NCBI RefSeq assembly: GCF_017220215.1
Contig: NZ_CP071131.1
Coordinates: 849,576-913,575, forward strand
Origin: Caballeronia sp. M1242
GTDB taxonomy: Bacteria; Pseudomonadota; Gammaproteobacteria; Burkholderiales; Burkholderiaceae
Length of the DNA stretch: 64,000 nucleotides
Direction of reading: 5' to 3'
In this document: positions 26,112 through 34,858 of the stretch, piece after piece
Layout: every line of letters begins with the position of its first letter
Position numbering within the stretch: the stretch's first letter is position 1
Program-made: the position numbers and the translations under genes
Notes under the pieces: generated by a model
Database searches by the model: none
Told to the model about the DNA's origin: nothing
What the model saw: the letters and a program-made list of their open reading frames with translations, nothing else

Positions 26112-27179
26112 TCAATGCGGTGACCGTCCTTCCCACGCGTCTTCAAGCAGCGCACGAATCGCCGTGCGTTCAATCGGCCGCGGATTCGCATACGGGTTCT
26201 TGCAGGCGATATCCGCTGCTTCGTCGAGCCCGGCATATGGCATGCCGATATCGGCCAGCGCCGCGGAAATGCCGAGCTTCTCGTTCAACGCGAAGAGCAG
26301 CGGGCCAGCCTGCGCCGCTTCTCTTCCGCCGAGCGCCCGGGCGACGCGAAGCAACGCCTCGGGCGCAGCAACATGGTTATAGTGCGCCGTATGAGGCAGC
26401 ATCGCCGCATGAGTCTGTGCGTGAGGAAGATTAAACGTGCCGCCTAGCGTGTGACATAGCTTGTGATGAAGGGCCATGCTGACCGCGCCGAGGCAGGTGC
26501 CTGCGAGCCACGCGCCATACAACGCACGGCTGCGCATGTCGCGGTCGCCGGGCGTTTTCACTATCACCGGCAACGCTTCGCTGAGCGCGCGTATTGACTC
26601 CTCAGCCATTAGGCTTATGACAGGATTGGCGTCGTCAGCGTAAAGCGCCTCTACGGCATGCGCCAGAGCGTTGACGCCGGAAGCGGCCGAGATGTCGGCA
26701 GGAAGCGACAGCGTTAGCGACGGGTCATACAAGACGGTGCGCGGCAACACGCGAACATCGCGGCCAGTGCGCTTCAAACGGCCTTCGGTGAGTCCAAATA
26801 TCGGCGTCATCTCAGAGCCTGCGTACGTGGTTGGCACCGCGAGGATGGGCAAGGACGACTCGAGTGCTATCGCCTTGCCTAGTCCGATGGTGGAGCCGCC
26901 GCCAATCGCAATGCAGCAGTCAGCATCCATGTCGCGAGCCGTGGCGCAAGCCGCGCGGGCGACCTCGACAGGAACGTGCATGACGGCCTCGGCACAAACG
27001 CCTGCGGCGCGCTCGCCAAGGACGTCCGCCACGTGGTCAGCGAGATGCCGTTGCTCAGGCGTCGACAAAATGAGCGCTCGCCGCGCGCCGAGCTTCGCCA
27101 GTTCGTCGGGCAGCTTACCGAGTGCGCCCCATTCGAAGACGACTCGCGTAGGGGTTCCCTGATAGACAAAGCGCTTCAT
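26112..27179 (-). CDS. pnpE: Maleylacetate reductase
   Basis: This 355-residue protein starts at ATG 27179 (MKRFVYQGTPTRVVFEWGAL) and belongs to the iron-type alcohol dehydrogenase superfamily. The nucleotide site is in CCIAIGGGSTIGLGKAIAL. PTTYAGSEMTPIFGLTEG and HHKLCHTLGGTFNLPHAQTHA are the maleylacetate reductase signatures. It reduces maleylacetate to 3-oxoadipate with NAD(P)H, feeding ring-cleavage products to central metabolism. In this operon it serves both the hydroquinone and the hydroxyquinol routes. The gene name follows the p-nitrophenol cluster convention. Confidence 0.9.
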   Translation of the reverse strand: MKRFVYQGTPTRVVFEWGALGKLPDELAKLGARRALILSTPEQRHLADHVADVLGERAAGVCAEAVMHVPVEVARAACATARDMDADCCIAIGGGSTIGLGKAIALESSLPILAVPTTYAGSEMTPIFGLTEGRLKRTGRDVRVLPRTVLYDPSLTLSLPADISAASGVNALAHAVEALYADDANPVISLMAEESIRALSEALPVIVKTPGDRDMRSRALYGAWLAGTCLGAVSMALHHKLCHTLGGTFNLPHAQTHAAMLPHTAHYNHVAAPEALLRVARALGGREAAQAGPLLFALNEKLGISAALADIGMPYAGLDEAADIACKNPYANPRPIERTAIRALLEDAWEGRSPH

Positions 27180-27186
27180 GAAGACC

Positions 27187-28653
27187 TCAACGCTTGAAGT
27201 GCGGCGGCACGTTACCGTCGACATTGACCCACACCGAGCGCGCTTCCGTGTAGTCGTGCATCGCTTCGAAGCCCATCTCGCGGCCGTAGCCCGACTTGCC
27301 AACACCGCCGAACGGACTGCCTGGATTGACGCGCTTGTAACAGTTGATCCAGCACATGCCGGCATTGATGCGCGACGCAGTCTTGTGCGCGCGAGAGAGG
27401 TCGCGAGTCCAGAGGCCGCTGCCCAATCCATATTCGGTCGAGTTCGCGATAGCGAGCGCTTCATCGTCACTGCCAAAGCGCAGAACCGTGACAAACGGGC
27501 CGAACACTTCTTCTTGAGCAATACGGTCGGACGCGCTCTTCGCCTCGATGACAGTTGGACGGACGTAATAGCCATTCGCCAAAGCACTGTCTTGCGGGGC
27601 GCTGCCGCCCGTGAGTACGCGACCGCCTTGTTCTCGCGCCACGTCGACGAACGTCAGCACGCGGTCCAGATGCTGCTTCGATGTGAGCGGCCCCATTTCC
27701 GTATTGTCGTCCAAAGGGTTGCCGACACGAATAGAAGAGGCCAGCGAAACGAATCGCTCCAGGAACTCGTCCGCGATGCGTTCATGCAGAATAAGACGCG
27801 AACCCGCGATACATGCCTGCCCCTGGTTGTGAAAGATGGCCCACGCGGCGCCGTTGATGGCGGCATCGAGATCGGCGTCGTCGAACACGATGTTCGCGCC
27901 TTTGCCGCCGAGTTCCAGTTGCACGCGCTTGAGGTTGCCCTGCGAGGCTTCCACGATTCTGCGACCAGTCGCCGTCGATCCGGTAAATGCAATCTTCCCC
28001 ACGCCCGGGTGTTCGGCGAGCCGTTGGCCGGCCGTGTGTCCATAGCCCGGTACGATGTTGACGACGCCTGCGGGGAAGCCGACCTCAGCCATGATTTCGA
28101 CGATGCGCAACGTCGATAGAGGCGTGATCTCTGAAGGCTTCAATACCACTGTATTGCCCGCAGCGAGCGCCGGCCCCATCTTCCAGCTTGTGAACATCAG
28201 CGGAAAGTTCCACGGAACGATCTGGCCCACTACGCCGATAGGCGCGCGCTGCACGTAGTTGAGGAACCCGGTTTCCACGGGAACCACGGAGCCTTGCAGC
28301 TTATCGGCCATGCCGCCGAAGTAGCGGAAGCACGCGGCGGTACGCGGTACGTCCAGCGCGCGGGAATCGCGAATTGGGTGGCCGGTATCGAGCGATTCGA
28401 GTTGAGCAAGTTCCTCGGCGTTCGCCTCGATGGCGTCGGAAAGGCGCAGCAGGAGCCGACCGCGTTCGGCCGCAGCCATGGCCGACCACTTCGGGAAAGC
28501 GCGGGTGGCTGCTTCGACGGCGAGATCGACATCTGCGGCAGTCGCCGCCGCGATCTTTGTAATGAGCGAACCGTCGTGCGGGTTGAGCACGTCGATGGTG
28601 CCGCGATCGACGGCATGGACAAAGCGCCCGTCAATGAAGAGTTGGTTTTGCAT
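27187..28653 (-). CDS. pnpD: 4-hydroxymuconic semialdehyde dehydrogenase (ALDH family)
   Basis: This 488-residue aldehyde dehydrogenase starts at ATG 28653. It shows the cofactor motif FTGSTATGRRI, the general-base glutamate in QLELGGKGANIVF and the nucleophile cysteine in NQGQACIAGSRL. It lies between the hydroquinone dioxygenase and maleylacetate reductase genes. That position identifies it as the enzyme that oxidises 4-hydroxymuconic semialdehyde to maleylacetate with NAD+. The specificity is assigned by context; the family alone would only say aldehyde dehydrogenase. Confidence 0.85.
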   Translation of the reverse strand: MQNQLFIDGRFVHAVDRGTIDVLNPHDGSLITKIAAATAADVDLAVEAATRAFPKWSAMAAAERGRLLLRLSDAIEANAEELAQLESLDTGHPIRDSRALDVPRTAACFRYFGGMADKLQGSVVPVETGFLNYVQRAPIGVVGQIVPWNFPLMFTSWKMGPALAAGNTVVLKPSEITPLSTLRIVEIMAEVGFPAGVVNIVPGYGHTAGQRLAEHPGVGKIAFTGSTATGRRIVEASQGNLKRVQLELGGKGANIVFDDADLDAAINGAAWAIFHNQGQACIAGSRLILHERIADEFLERFVSLASSIRVGNPLDDNTEMGPLTSKQHLDRVLTFVDVAREQGGRVLTGGSAPQDSALANGYYVRPTVIEAKSASDRIAQEEVFGPFVTVLRFGSDDEALAIANSTEYGLGSGLWTRDLSRAHKTASRINAGMCWINCYKRVNPGSPFGGVGKSGYGREMGFEAMHDYTEARSVWVNVDGNVPPHFKR

Positions 28654-28684
28654 GAGTCTTCCTCGATTCGATACTTCGTTCTGC

Positions 28685-29704
28685 TTAGAACGCAATGGGA
28701 TACGGGGCAAGTTCACCGCTCTCATAGCGCTGTGGCAGATTAGGCGTGGCGTTCTCCCAAACCAGCAGCATCGAGCGCTTTGTCGAGTAGCCTTGATGCC
28801 GAATGTCGGCCGGCATCGCGCAGATGTCGCCGGCGCGCATGGTGATTCGAGCGCGCGGTGCGCCGGTGTTCTTGTCGCCGATATCCCAGACGATTTCGTC
28901 GGAGAGCTGCAAGAACCACTCGACGCGGTCGTTTCCATGGAAGACAGGCAATATGAACTCTTCGGTGGTCGGACAGAACAGGCTAAGGCCGCAGACGGAG
29001 GTCACCGACGGGTTCCACGTCACATCTGAACGGGAAAGATATTTGAATAGGTTGAACGCGTGAAGCTCGCCTTCGAATCCCGGCTCGACATGGACTTCCG
29101 GCTCATCCTGCGCGACGTCGAGGAACGCGCGATTGACCGGTAGATCGTTGCGCAGCGGCGAGTCGCCCGCAAGTCCCGGCATGCGGCGCGTCGCAATGCG
29201 CGTGCGTTCGATGGCCGCGTCGTTCTCGCCATGCTTGCGCCCGAAGGCCGTTCCGGTTTCTTCCGGCGCTGCGAACGGGTCGAAGCCTTCGTTGGTCCAG
29301 TCGTGCAGGATGGCCTTGAACGTCGCCATGATGGTCGGCGTTTCAAAGGTCTCCGTATAGTCGACGCCCGCTTCCTTCATGATGCCGTTGAAGGTGCCGG
29401 CGTACACATCCACCTTGCCGTAATGATTGCGCGTGCCGAACACATGGTCGAAGTTGACCCAGCCGTAGAAGAAGCCCCATGCCACATCGCGCATCATTGC
29501 GCGCAGGAATGCGTCTGCCGGCACGGCGTGCGTACGCGTCTGACCTTTTGCGGGCCAACTGATTTTCACGAAATACTCGTCGCGCTGGAACTCGAATTCG
29601 CCGAGCTGAAAGCGGCGGTAGCCAGTGATGGCGTCCGGTTCCGTCGAGCGCACGGTGTCGGCTGCGAAGTCTGCGGGATGGTCAAGCGTGTCGAGGGTGG
29701 CCAT
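28685..29704 (-). CDS. pnpC2: Hydroquinone 1,2-dioxygenase, large subunit
   Basis: This 339-residue protein has the length and position of the large subunit (HapD/PnpC2) of two-component hydroquinone dioxygenases. These are Fe(II) cupin-type ring-cleaving enzymes. The C-terminal half carries cupin-like segments (EEFILPVFHGNDRVEWFLQL with His and Glu; MRAGDICAMPADIRHQG with His). The N-terminal half (EYFVKISWPAKGQT) is strand-rich and could be a second, degenerate barrel. The enzyme opens hydroquinone to 4-hydroxymuconic semialdehyde. The small subunit is encoded just upstream and the semialdehyde dehydrogenase just downstream. Confidence 0.85.
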   Translation of the reverse strand: MATLDTLDHPADFAADTVRSTEPDAITGYRRFQLGEFEFQRDEYFVKISWPAKGQTRTHAVPADAFLRAMMRDVAWGFFYGWVNFDHVFGTRNHYGKVDVYAGTFNGIMKEAGVDYTETFETPTIMATFKAILHDWTNEGFDPFAAPEETGTAFGRKHGENDAAIERTRIATRRMPGLAGDSPLRNDLPVNRAFLDVAQDEPEVHVEPGFEGELHAFNLFKYLSRSDVTWNPSVTSVCGLSLFCPTTEEFILPVFHGNDRVEWFLQLSDEIVWDIGDKNTGAPRARITMRAGDICAMPADIRHQGYSTKRSMLLVWENATPNLPQRYESGELAPYPIAF

Positions 29705-29744
29705 GACTTGTCTCCTGGAACGTTGGATATCGCTGGTCGGACTT

Positions 29745-30239
29745 TTAGTGCAGACAGATATCTGCCCACTTCTCCACCGACAGCGCGCCGAGTACGGTCT
29801 GCACGAGCGCGACCCCCGGTTCGCTCGCGGTGAAGCGGTATGCGCAGCCCGCGGGGAGCAGTGCCTGGTGCCCCTTGCGCAGCACCACGTGGCCCATCTT
29901 TCGCCCGACAGGCTCGGTGCCGGCGCTCACGGTTCCGCGCCCGGACGTCGGCGGATTGTGCAGCTGGATGAATTCGATGCGGACTTCGCCGTCCATCTGA
30001 ATGGTGAATTCGTCGTGCGCACATGCGTACCACGGCGATGTGCCCTCGGTACGCAGTACTTCGATCACGTATTCGAGGTTCTTGCCGGCGACGACCTTCT
30101 CGTAGGGCGCCGACTTCGATGCCACCTCGAACACGTTCGAGAAGGCGTAGTGGCGAGCGCTCCCGCTCGTGATTTCGACGCCACCTTTCTTGAAGTTATC
30201 GAGGGAGCCAAAAACGGTATGGAATGCAGTGTCGGTCAT
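29745..30239 (-). CDS. pnpC1: Hydroquinone 1,2-dioxygenase, small subunit
   Basis: This 164-residue protein starts at ATG 30239 (MTDTAFHTVFGSLDNFKKGG), with AGGAG six bases upstream; a longer frame lacks such a site. Length and sequence (VVAGKNLEYVIEVLRTEGTSPWYACAHDEF, here split in meaning as a cupin-like strand region with His) match the HapC/PnpC1 small subunit. It is the first gene of the catabolic operon. It pairs with the large subunit to form the Fe(II)-dependent enzyme. A LysR box and promoter lie directly upstream. Confidence 0.85.
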   Translation of the reverse strand: MTDTAFHTVFGSLDNFKKGGVEITSGSARHYAFSNVFEVASKSAPYEKVVAGKNLEYVIEVLRTEGTSPWYACAHDEFTIQMDGEVRIEFIQLHNPPTSGRGTVSAGTEPVGRKMGHVVLRKGHQALLPAGCAYRFTASEPGVALVQTVLGALSVEKWADICLH

Positions 30240-30252
30240 TGCTGTCTCCTGT

Positions 30253-30276
30253 GTTGAACTGCTCGTTACGTTCAAC
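30253..30276. promoter_or_regulatory. Inverted repeat at the start of the hydroquinone operon
   Basis: GTTGAAC (30253-30259) and GTTCAAC (30270-30276) form a perfect 7-bp inverted repeat with a 10-base spacer. It overlaps the predicted -10 edge and transcription start of the minus-strand operon. It could bind a repressor or a second dimer of the LysR protein. The binding protein is unknown. Confidence 0.5.
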
Positions 30277-30303
30277 TCTAGGGGCAACAGCTGGCCGCAA
30301 CAA
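30275..30303 (-). promoter_or_regulatory. Predicted sigma-70 promoter of the hydroquinone operon
   Basis: Read on the minus strand, TTGTTG (30303-30298) and TAGAGT (30280-30275) are separated by 17 bases. This places the start of transcription near 30268, about 29 bases before the ATG at 30239. Confidence 0.5.
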
Positions 30304-30325
30304 CCTGCGAGTCACCGACGACGGC

Positions 30326-30342
30326 ATTTGCGATTCGCGAAT
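30326..30342. promoter_or_regulatory. LysR-type binding box
   Basis: On the plus strand ATTTGCG-ATT-CGCGAAT is an imperfect dyad of the T-N11-A kind. It includes the perfect palindrome ATTCGCGAAT (30333-30342). Its centre lies about 66 bases upstream of the predicted transcription start, which is the classic recognition-site position for LysR activators. The neighbouring LysR gene is the obvious candidate regulator. Confidence 0.6.
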
Positions 30343-30364
30343 AATCGGCCGGCGACGACGCGGC

Positions 30365-31294
30365 TCACCGCACCCAGCCGCGCTGGAGCAACGGCATGTC
30401 CCACGACGGCTCAGGGCCCAGATATTCGATGAGGAATTCAACGAGCGCCTTGACCTTCAATGCCTGGCGCTGGGTCGCCGGATAGACGGCTGCGAAGTTC
30501 AACGTGGAGAGTTCATAGTCCGTCAAGATGGGCACCAGTGTCCCGCTCACCAGCGCCTCGCTGGCGACCAAGGTCGGCAAACATACGATGCCTCCGCCTG
30601 TCAGCGCATAGTCCTTCAGTAAGTGGACAGAATTCGAGCGAATCATGCCCGGCAACTCCATCTCCACGACCTCCGTACCGTGAATCATCGTCCAGCGGTT
30701 TCGTGAGGGATATCCGGAATACAGCGCGGTGATGTGGTGCAGCAAGTCACGCGGATGCTGCGGAGCACCATGCTTTTCGAGGTAAGCAGGCGATGCACAA
30801 AACAGGCGGCGAACGTTGAATAGTCGACGCTCGATGAGCGACTCCGAGATGGGAGGAAAAATCTGGAACGCGATATCGAAGCCTTCTTCGACTGGATCGA
30901 CAACCCGGTCATTCACGATGATATCGAGTTGAATTCCCGGATAGCGTCTGTTGAATTCGGCGAGCGGCGCGCCGAAATGTCCAAGAGCAAAGCCGGGAAG
31001 CATCTGAATGCGCAAGCGCCCCGTCGGCGTCGCGCGGAGTTCACGCATCTGGTCGGTCAGTTCATTCACGCGGCCCACGACCTCGGCACATTCGCGATAG
31101 AACGCTTCGCCGACCTCCGACAGTCGGACGTGGCGCGTGCTGCGGTGGAAGAGCGGCGCATTGACGAACTTCTCCAACTGCTGGATGCGGTTGGTCACCA
31201 CCGAACTCGTCACACCGAGCTGTCTTGCCGCTTCGGCGAAGCTGCTTGCTTCCGCCACTCTCACGAATGCCTCAATGCTGAGAAACCGGTCCAT
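30365..31294 (-). CDS. LysR-family regulator of the hydroquinone operon
   Basis: This 309-residue protein has an N-terminal winged helix-turn-helix (MDRFLSIEAFVRVAEASSF, QLGVTSSVVTNRIQQLE, LFHRSTRHVRLSEVG) and a C-terminal periplasmic-binding-like effector domain from about residue 90. The end, EFLIEYLGPEPSWD, is typical of the family. It is encoded on the same strand directly upstream of the catabolic operon, with the LysR box in the 125-base gap. It probably activates the operon in response to hydroquinone or an intermediate. Confidence 0.85.
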   Translation of the reverse strand: MDRFLSIEAFVRVAEASSFAEAARQLGVTSSVVTNRIQQLEKFVNAPLFHRSTRHVRLSEVGEAFYRECAEVVGRVNELTDQMRELRATPTGRLRIQMLPGFALGHFGAPLAEFNRRYPGIQLDIIVNDRVVDPVEEGFDIAFQIFPPISESLIERRLFNVRRLFCASPAYLEKHGAPQHPRDLLHHITALYSGYPSRNRWTMIHGTEVVEMELPGMIRSNSVHLLKDYALTGGGIVCLPTLVASEALVSGTLVPILTDYELSTLNFAAVYPATQRQALKVKALVEFLIEYLGPEPSWDMPLLQRGWVR

Positions 31295-31503
31295 ATGGCG
31301 CTTTCCCTGTGCAAAACACCAGTTTAAATGGACCGGACGACTCAGACTGCGAAAGAATGGTTGGCTGGTCTTCCTTGTTTAACTGCGGAAAGGTGCAGGC
31401 GGTCGACTTCGAGAAAAGGCCAACATCCATTGTCGAAGCCAACGAGTGAATAACCGTCATGCCTTCCGAGGCGGCATAGCAGACGCATCGAATGGTGCTT
31501 GAT

Positions 31504-32757
31504 TTACCTCGGCTGCTCGCCTGCGGTGAGTTCGGGCCGAAGGACCGCGCGACGCTGAACGACTGCCGGCGCGGTCTCCTTCAGAAGCAAGCTGACCAGA
31601 ATGCCGAGGATGACAGCGCACATCGGCAGCCAGAGGATGTTCGCGATACCGAAGTGGGTGGCGACATAGCCGCCCATCGCCGGCGCAATGCCGCCGCCGA
31701 AAATCTCGCCTACGCCCACCACTGCGCCAATGGATGTCGAGACGAGTCCGACCGGTGCGGCCTCGGTCGCAACCGGTCCGGACAGCAGCGAGACGAGGCC
31801 CAGCGTGAAGAAAGACGCGACGAAAAGCACAGTGAACAGCGCGAGCGGCTGAGCGCCGAGACCGCGGAAGATATAGAGCATCACGGCTGTTCCGGCGAAG
31901 CCCACGATGCTCGCCAGTCGGCGCCCGACGAGATCCGAGAGGCCAGGCAAACCGAACTGGCCCAGAAAACCGCCAAAGCCGATAGCGGAGACGACGAGGC
32001 CCATCTTCTGTGTATCGAGCGACAGGTAGCCAGTGAGATAGAGGGGCAGCAGGGCGCCGAGCACGAAAACACCCGTCATTGCGCAGCACAACGCCAGCAT
32101 GGCGACAAGAATGTTTCGACTCTTGAGGACATGGCCTAGCGATGCGGGCGCATGTTCCGAAGCAACCGCCTTAACGACTTTCGGCTCGCGAATGACAAAG
32201 AACATGAGCGCCCCGAGAATCAGGCCCGGAATCGCAACTAAAGCAAAGACCCAGCGCCACGTAACGAAAGCGAGTAACTGCGTGGCGATGATGGGCGACA
32301 ACGCCAAGCCAAAGAGCGCAAAACCACTCTGCTGTAGACCGAGGTTCAGGCCGCGACGGCGCGGAAGGGATGCGTCAGCCGTCGCCGCGAAGCTGGTCGG
32401 GCAGAAAGAGCCTTCTGCGACGCCCATCAGCCCACGAATCGCGATGAGACTGAAGAGTCCGCCAGCGAGACCAGAGAAGCCCGAAAGCAGCGAGAACGCG
32501 ATGATCGCCGGAATGAGGACTTTCCTGCGGCCCACCTTGTCCGAGATGCCTCCCATCAGCGCCGCGAATACGCCCCACGACAGGCCAAGGACTCCGATGC
32601 AGTTTCCTACGTCCTGCGCCGTCAGCCCGAGGTCCTTCATCATCGACGGAAACAGCGGCGCGATGAGCCATCTGTCCAATCCCACCAGGCCGAAGCCCAA
32701 TGCCAGCAGCGTGACTGCCTTCCATTCGTACGAAGTGTCCCAGTCAGTTTCTTTCAT
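31504..32757 (-). CDS. MFS transporter (aromatic/organic-acid uptake likely)
   Basis: This 417-residue inner-membrane protein has about twelve helices. Visible MFS marks are LGLVGLDRWLIAPLFPSMM in helix 1, the motif GGISDKVGRRKVLIPA in loop 2-3, and a second copy, LSDLVGRRLAS, in loop 8-9. ATG 32757 has GGAG upstream. It lies upstream of the LysR gene in the same orientation, so it may bring in the phenolic substrate of the downstream pathway. Specificity is not visible. Confidence 0.8.
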   Translation of the reverse strand: MKETDWDTSYEWKAVTLLALGFGLVGLDRWLIAPLFPSMMKDLGLTAQDVGNCIGVLGLSWGVFAALMGGISDKVGRRKVLIPAIIAFSLLSGFSGLAGGLFSLIAIRGLMGVAEGSFCPTSFAATADASLPRRRGLNLGLQQSGFALFGLALSPIIATQLLAFVTWRWVFALVAIPGLILGALMFFVIREPKVVKAVASEHAPASLGHVLKSRNILVAMLALCCAMTGVFVLGALLPLYLTGYLSLDTQKMGLVVSAIGFGGFLGQFGLPGLSDLVGRRLASIVGFAGTAVMLYIFRGLGAQPLALFTVLFVASFFTLGLVSLLSGPVATEAAPVGLVSTSIGAVVGVGEIFGGGIAPAMGGYVATHFGIANILWLPMCAVILGILVSLLLKETAPAVVQRRAVLRPELTAGEQPR

Positions 32758-33640
32758 TTCCGTCTCCGAGAGAGCCAGTTCTTGTAGAAGCGCAATGAGC
32801 GCAGTTACACGTACCGACTCTGTTGCTGTTGTGCGCAGTGAACATCGCGAGTGTGGTCGTCCGCCTTTGAGAGAGCACGATTCGGATACAAAGGGGCAAC
32901 GATCGAAAGATAGGGTGCGGGCGCGTGTCCTTGGTATGGAACAATCAGCGAACGCGCCATTTGCGAAATACGAATAATTGGGTCAGCCTGGTGGTGAACG
33001 TCTCGGCGGAAGGCTGCCGCGACCTACTGCAACACCGGGGCGCCGTCTTTAGAAACGCATTAGGGGATTCCCCTGTAGACAGTCGCGTGGCGAGTGTGAC
33101 GGAGACTTGCTCTAAGAGTGGCAAACACGCCTGGGCACCGTCTCAACCGTTGTATAACCGACGTCGTCTCAGAGCACGCCGAGCAACAGGTGCTCGACAG
33201 ACCTGGGCCAAGGGGAAATGCTGAATTAAGGTATGCCAAGAGATAGCGTTGCAAGACTGCACTAGACCTTTTCGATGGCGTTAGCCGTGCGAGAAGGGAA
33301 AAGCACCGTCTTACAATGCCGACGAAGTTATCTGGCTTAGCTATCGCCCGTCGCTCCCGTGCGGCGTCTATATTGCCCGCTCCCTTCCAGCGCTTGTCCT
33401 CAGCAGGAGATCCCAGCCAAAAGGATGCTTAGGACGTGAGATTGTCGTGTCCCTACAAGCAGCCTCGAAGCAGGCCATTTGATATTCGCAGAGAAACCCT
33501 CTATAACCTTGGAGAAGCCTTTCGAACGAGTTACGCGAGGATCGTTCGTTTTGTCAGACGCGTTGATAGCATAGGAATCCGAAGCATAGCGACGCGTTGT
33601 CGGCTCGTTTGCTAGAAGGGTTCATCGGAAGGGGGCGACA
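32758..33640. other. Intergenic region without a recognised gene
   Basis: About 880 bases separate the MFS gene (minus) from the secreted-protein gene (plus). Short frames occur on both strands, but none has a ribosome site, family match or length above about 100 residues. The left end should carry the MFS promoter and the right end the promoter of the gene at 33641 (ribosome site AGGGGG). Confidence 0.4.
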
Positions 33641-34144
33641 ATGAACAGATCATTCGGACGAGTTCGCAGAGGTCAAATAGCGCTTTGCCTGCTCACGATT
33701 GTCGCGGCGTCTAACGGTGCCGCGCAGACCTTCCCGAAGAAAGGAGTCATCGACGCGACGTACACCGCTGCGGGAACGGGCGTGAAAGAGGTCGCCGTCA
33801 GCGGGGATGACGTTGTGTACTTGTTCGAGTCGACTCTGTTGATGGGAAATGACAACAAGACGCCGTTCATGCGCAACGTGTCGGCCCATTGTCTAGAAGC
33901 CGGCTTCACTGCACAAAGCGGGACCGGCTACTGCGTGTACACCGATAAGGATGGGGACAAGTTCGTCGAGGCATACAGCTATGCTTCGGGCTCAACGTCC
34001 GGAAAGGGGACGTTGAGTTCCGGCACGGGTAAGTTCAAGGGCATACAAGGCCAGTTCGACTGGCAACAAGTTCAAGTGCTGCCTGCCGAGAAAGGGTCCT
34101 ACCATTACATCGGGAAGAAAGCCGGTAGCTATCTTCTGCCCTGA
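33641..34144 (+). CDS. Small secreted protein, lipocalin/allene-oxide-cyclase-like barrel possible
   Basis: This 167-residue protein has a clear signal peptide: basic start MNRSFGRVRRG, hydrophobic core QIALCLLTIVAAS and a cleavage site near NGAAQ-TF. The mature part is rich in beta-strand pattern and glycine, ending GKGTLSSGTGKFKGIQGQFDW. This last motif occurs in small secreted beta-barrel proteins in which a glycine-rich hairpin closes the barrel. Two cysteines in the mature part (SAHCLEAG, GYCVYTD) could form a disulfide. No function is known, and it is isolated from neighbouring operons. Confidence 0.65.
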   Translation: MNRSFGRVRRGQIALCLLTIVAASNGAAQTFPKKGVIDATYTAAGTGVKEVAVSGDDVVYLFESTLLMGNDNKTPFMRNVSAHCLEAGFTAQSGTGYCVYTDKDGDKFVEAYSYASGSTSGKGTLSSGTGKFKGIQGQFDWQQVQVLPAEKGSYHYIGKKAGSYLLP

Positions 34145-34858
34145 ACCATTTCATCCGTATCGCTGCACGCGCTAGCGGAGCATGGATCAGTACTTGAGAT
34201 GCGCTGTGTCGCCACGTCGATTCAGCCAAGCGTTGCGCATTCTCCCGCGCAGCAAGCGCAGGTGCATCCGCATGCGCTCACGGAAAAGCTTCAACGCTTC
34301 CACCGGTAATCCGCGCAGCGACCGACCTCGGCGGTGACGTGTCCAACGCCTTTTTGGGCATCGGAACGAAACTCTGCCGGCTTTCGACTACAAACCCGCC
34401 GAACAGTGGGTGTCTGACGGTCGGCCCGACAAGGTGCTGTGTTTCGTTGCATCCGTGCAAGCGGTCGCGGCGGCGGTGTTTCGCATCGCTGTCCAAGTCG
34501 GACTGTACGACCCCGCTAGCCCATGACTTTCCTGTAGCGTCCGTCTTTCTGCATTGCCACCTCGCTGACGACCACCACACCCGCCAGCGACAACCCAAGA
34601 GCCGCCCCTCCGGCCCAGTCTGCGTAATCCCGTCTGTCCACGACATCCACAAATGATCGTGCGTTTGACACGCCCAACTGTCGCTCTGCCCGCCGACCGT
34701 CCTCTCCCTTTTTTCCTGTCGTAAGGTTTACCCCGATTTAAACGAAATCCAACAAAAGGGACATTCTGGCTGCTGCACGTAATCCAAGCGAAATCCAATC
34801 GACGCCTTGAAGCCCCGCCTCTGCGACTGGCGTCGCGCACGCCGCAAAGGAGAGCGAT
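34145..34858. other. Upstream region of the glp operon with short direct repeats
   Basis: About 710 bases contain no convincing gene. Near the right end the decamer CGAAATCCAA occurs at 34743-34752 and 34789-34798, and CGTAATCCAA lies at 34779-34788, directly abutting the latter. These three copies precede the TTG start of the ABC operon by 60-115 bases and may be a regulator site. One plus-strand frame around 34400-34525 reads like a decayed protein end, but I cannot assign it. Confidence 0.4.
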
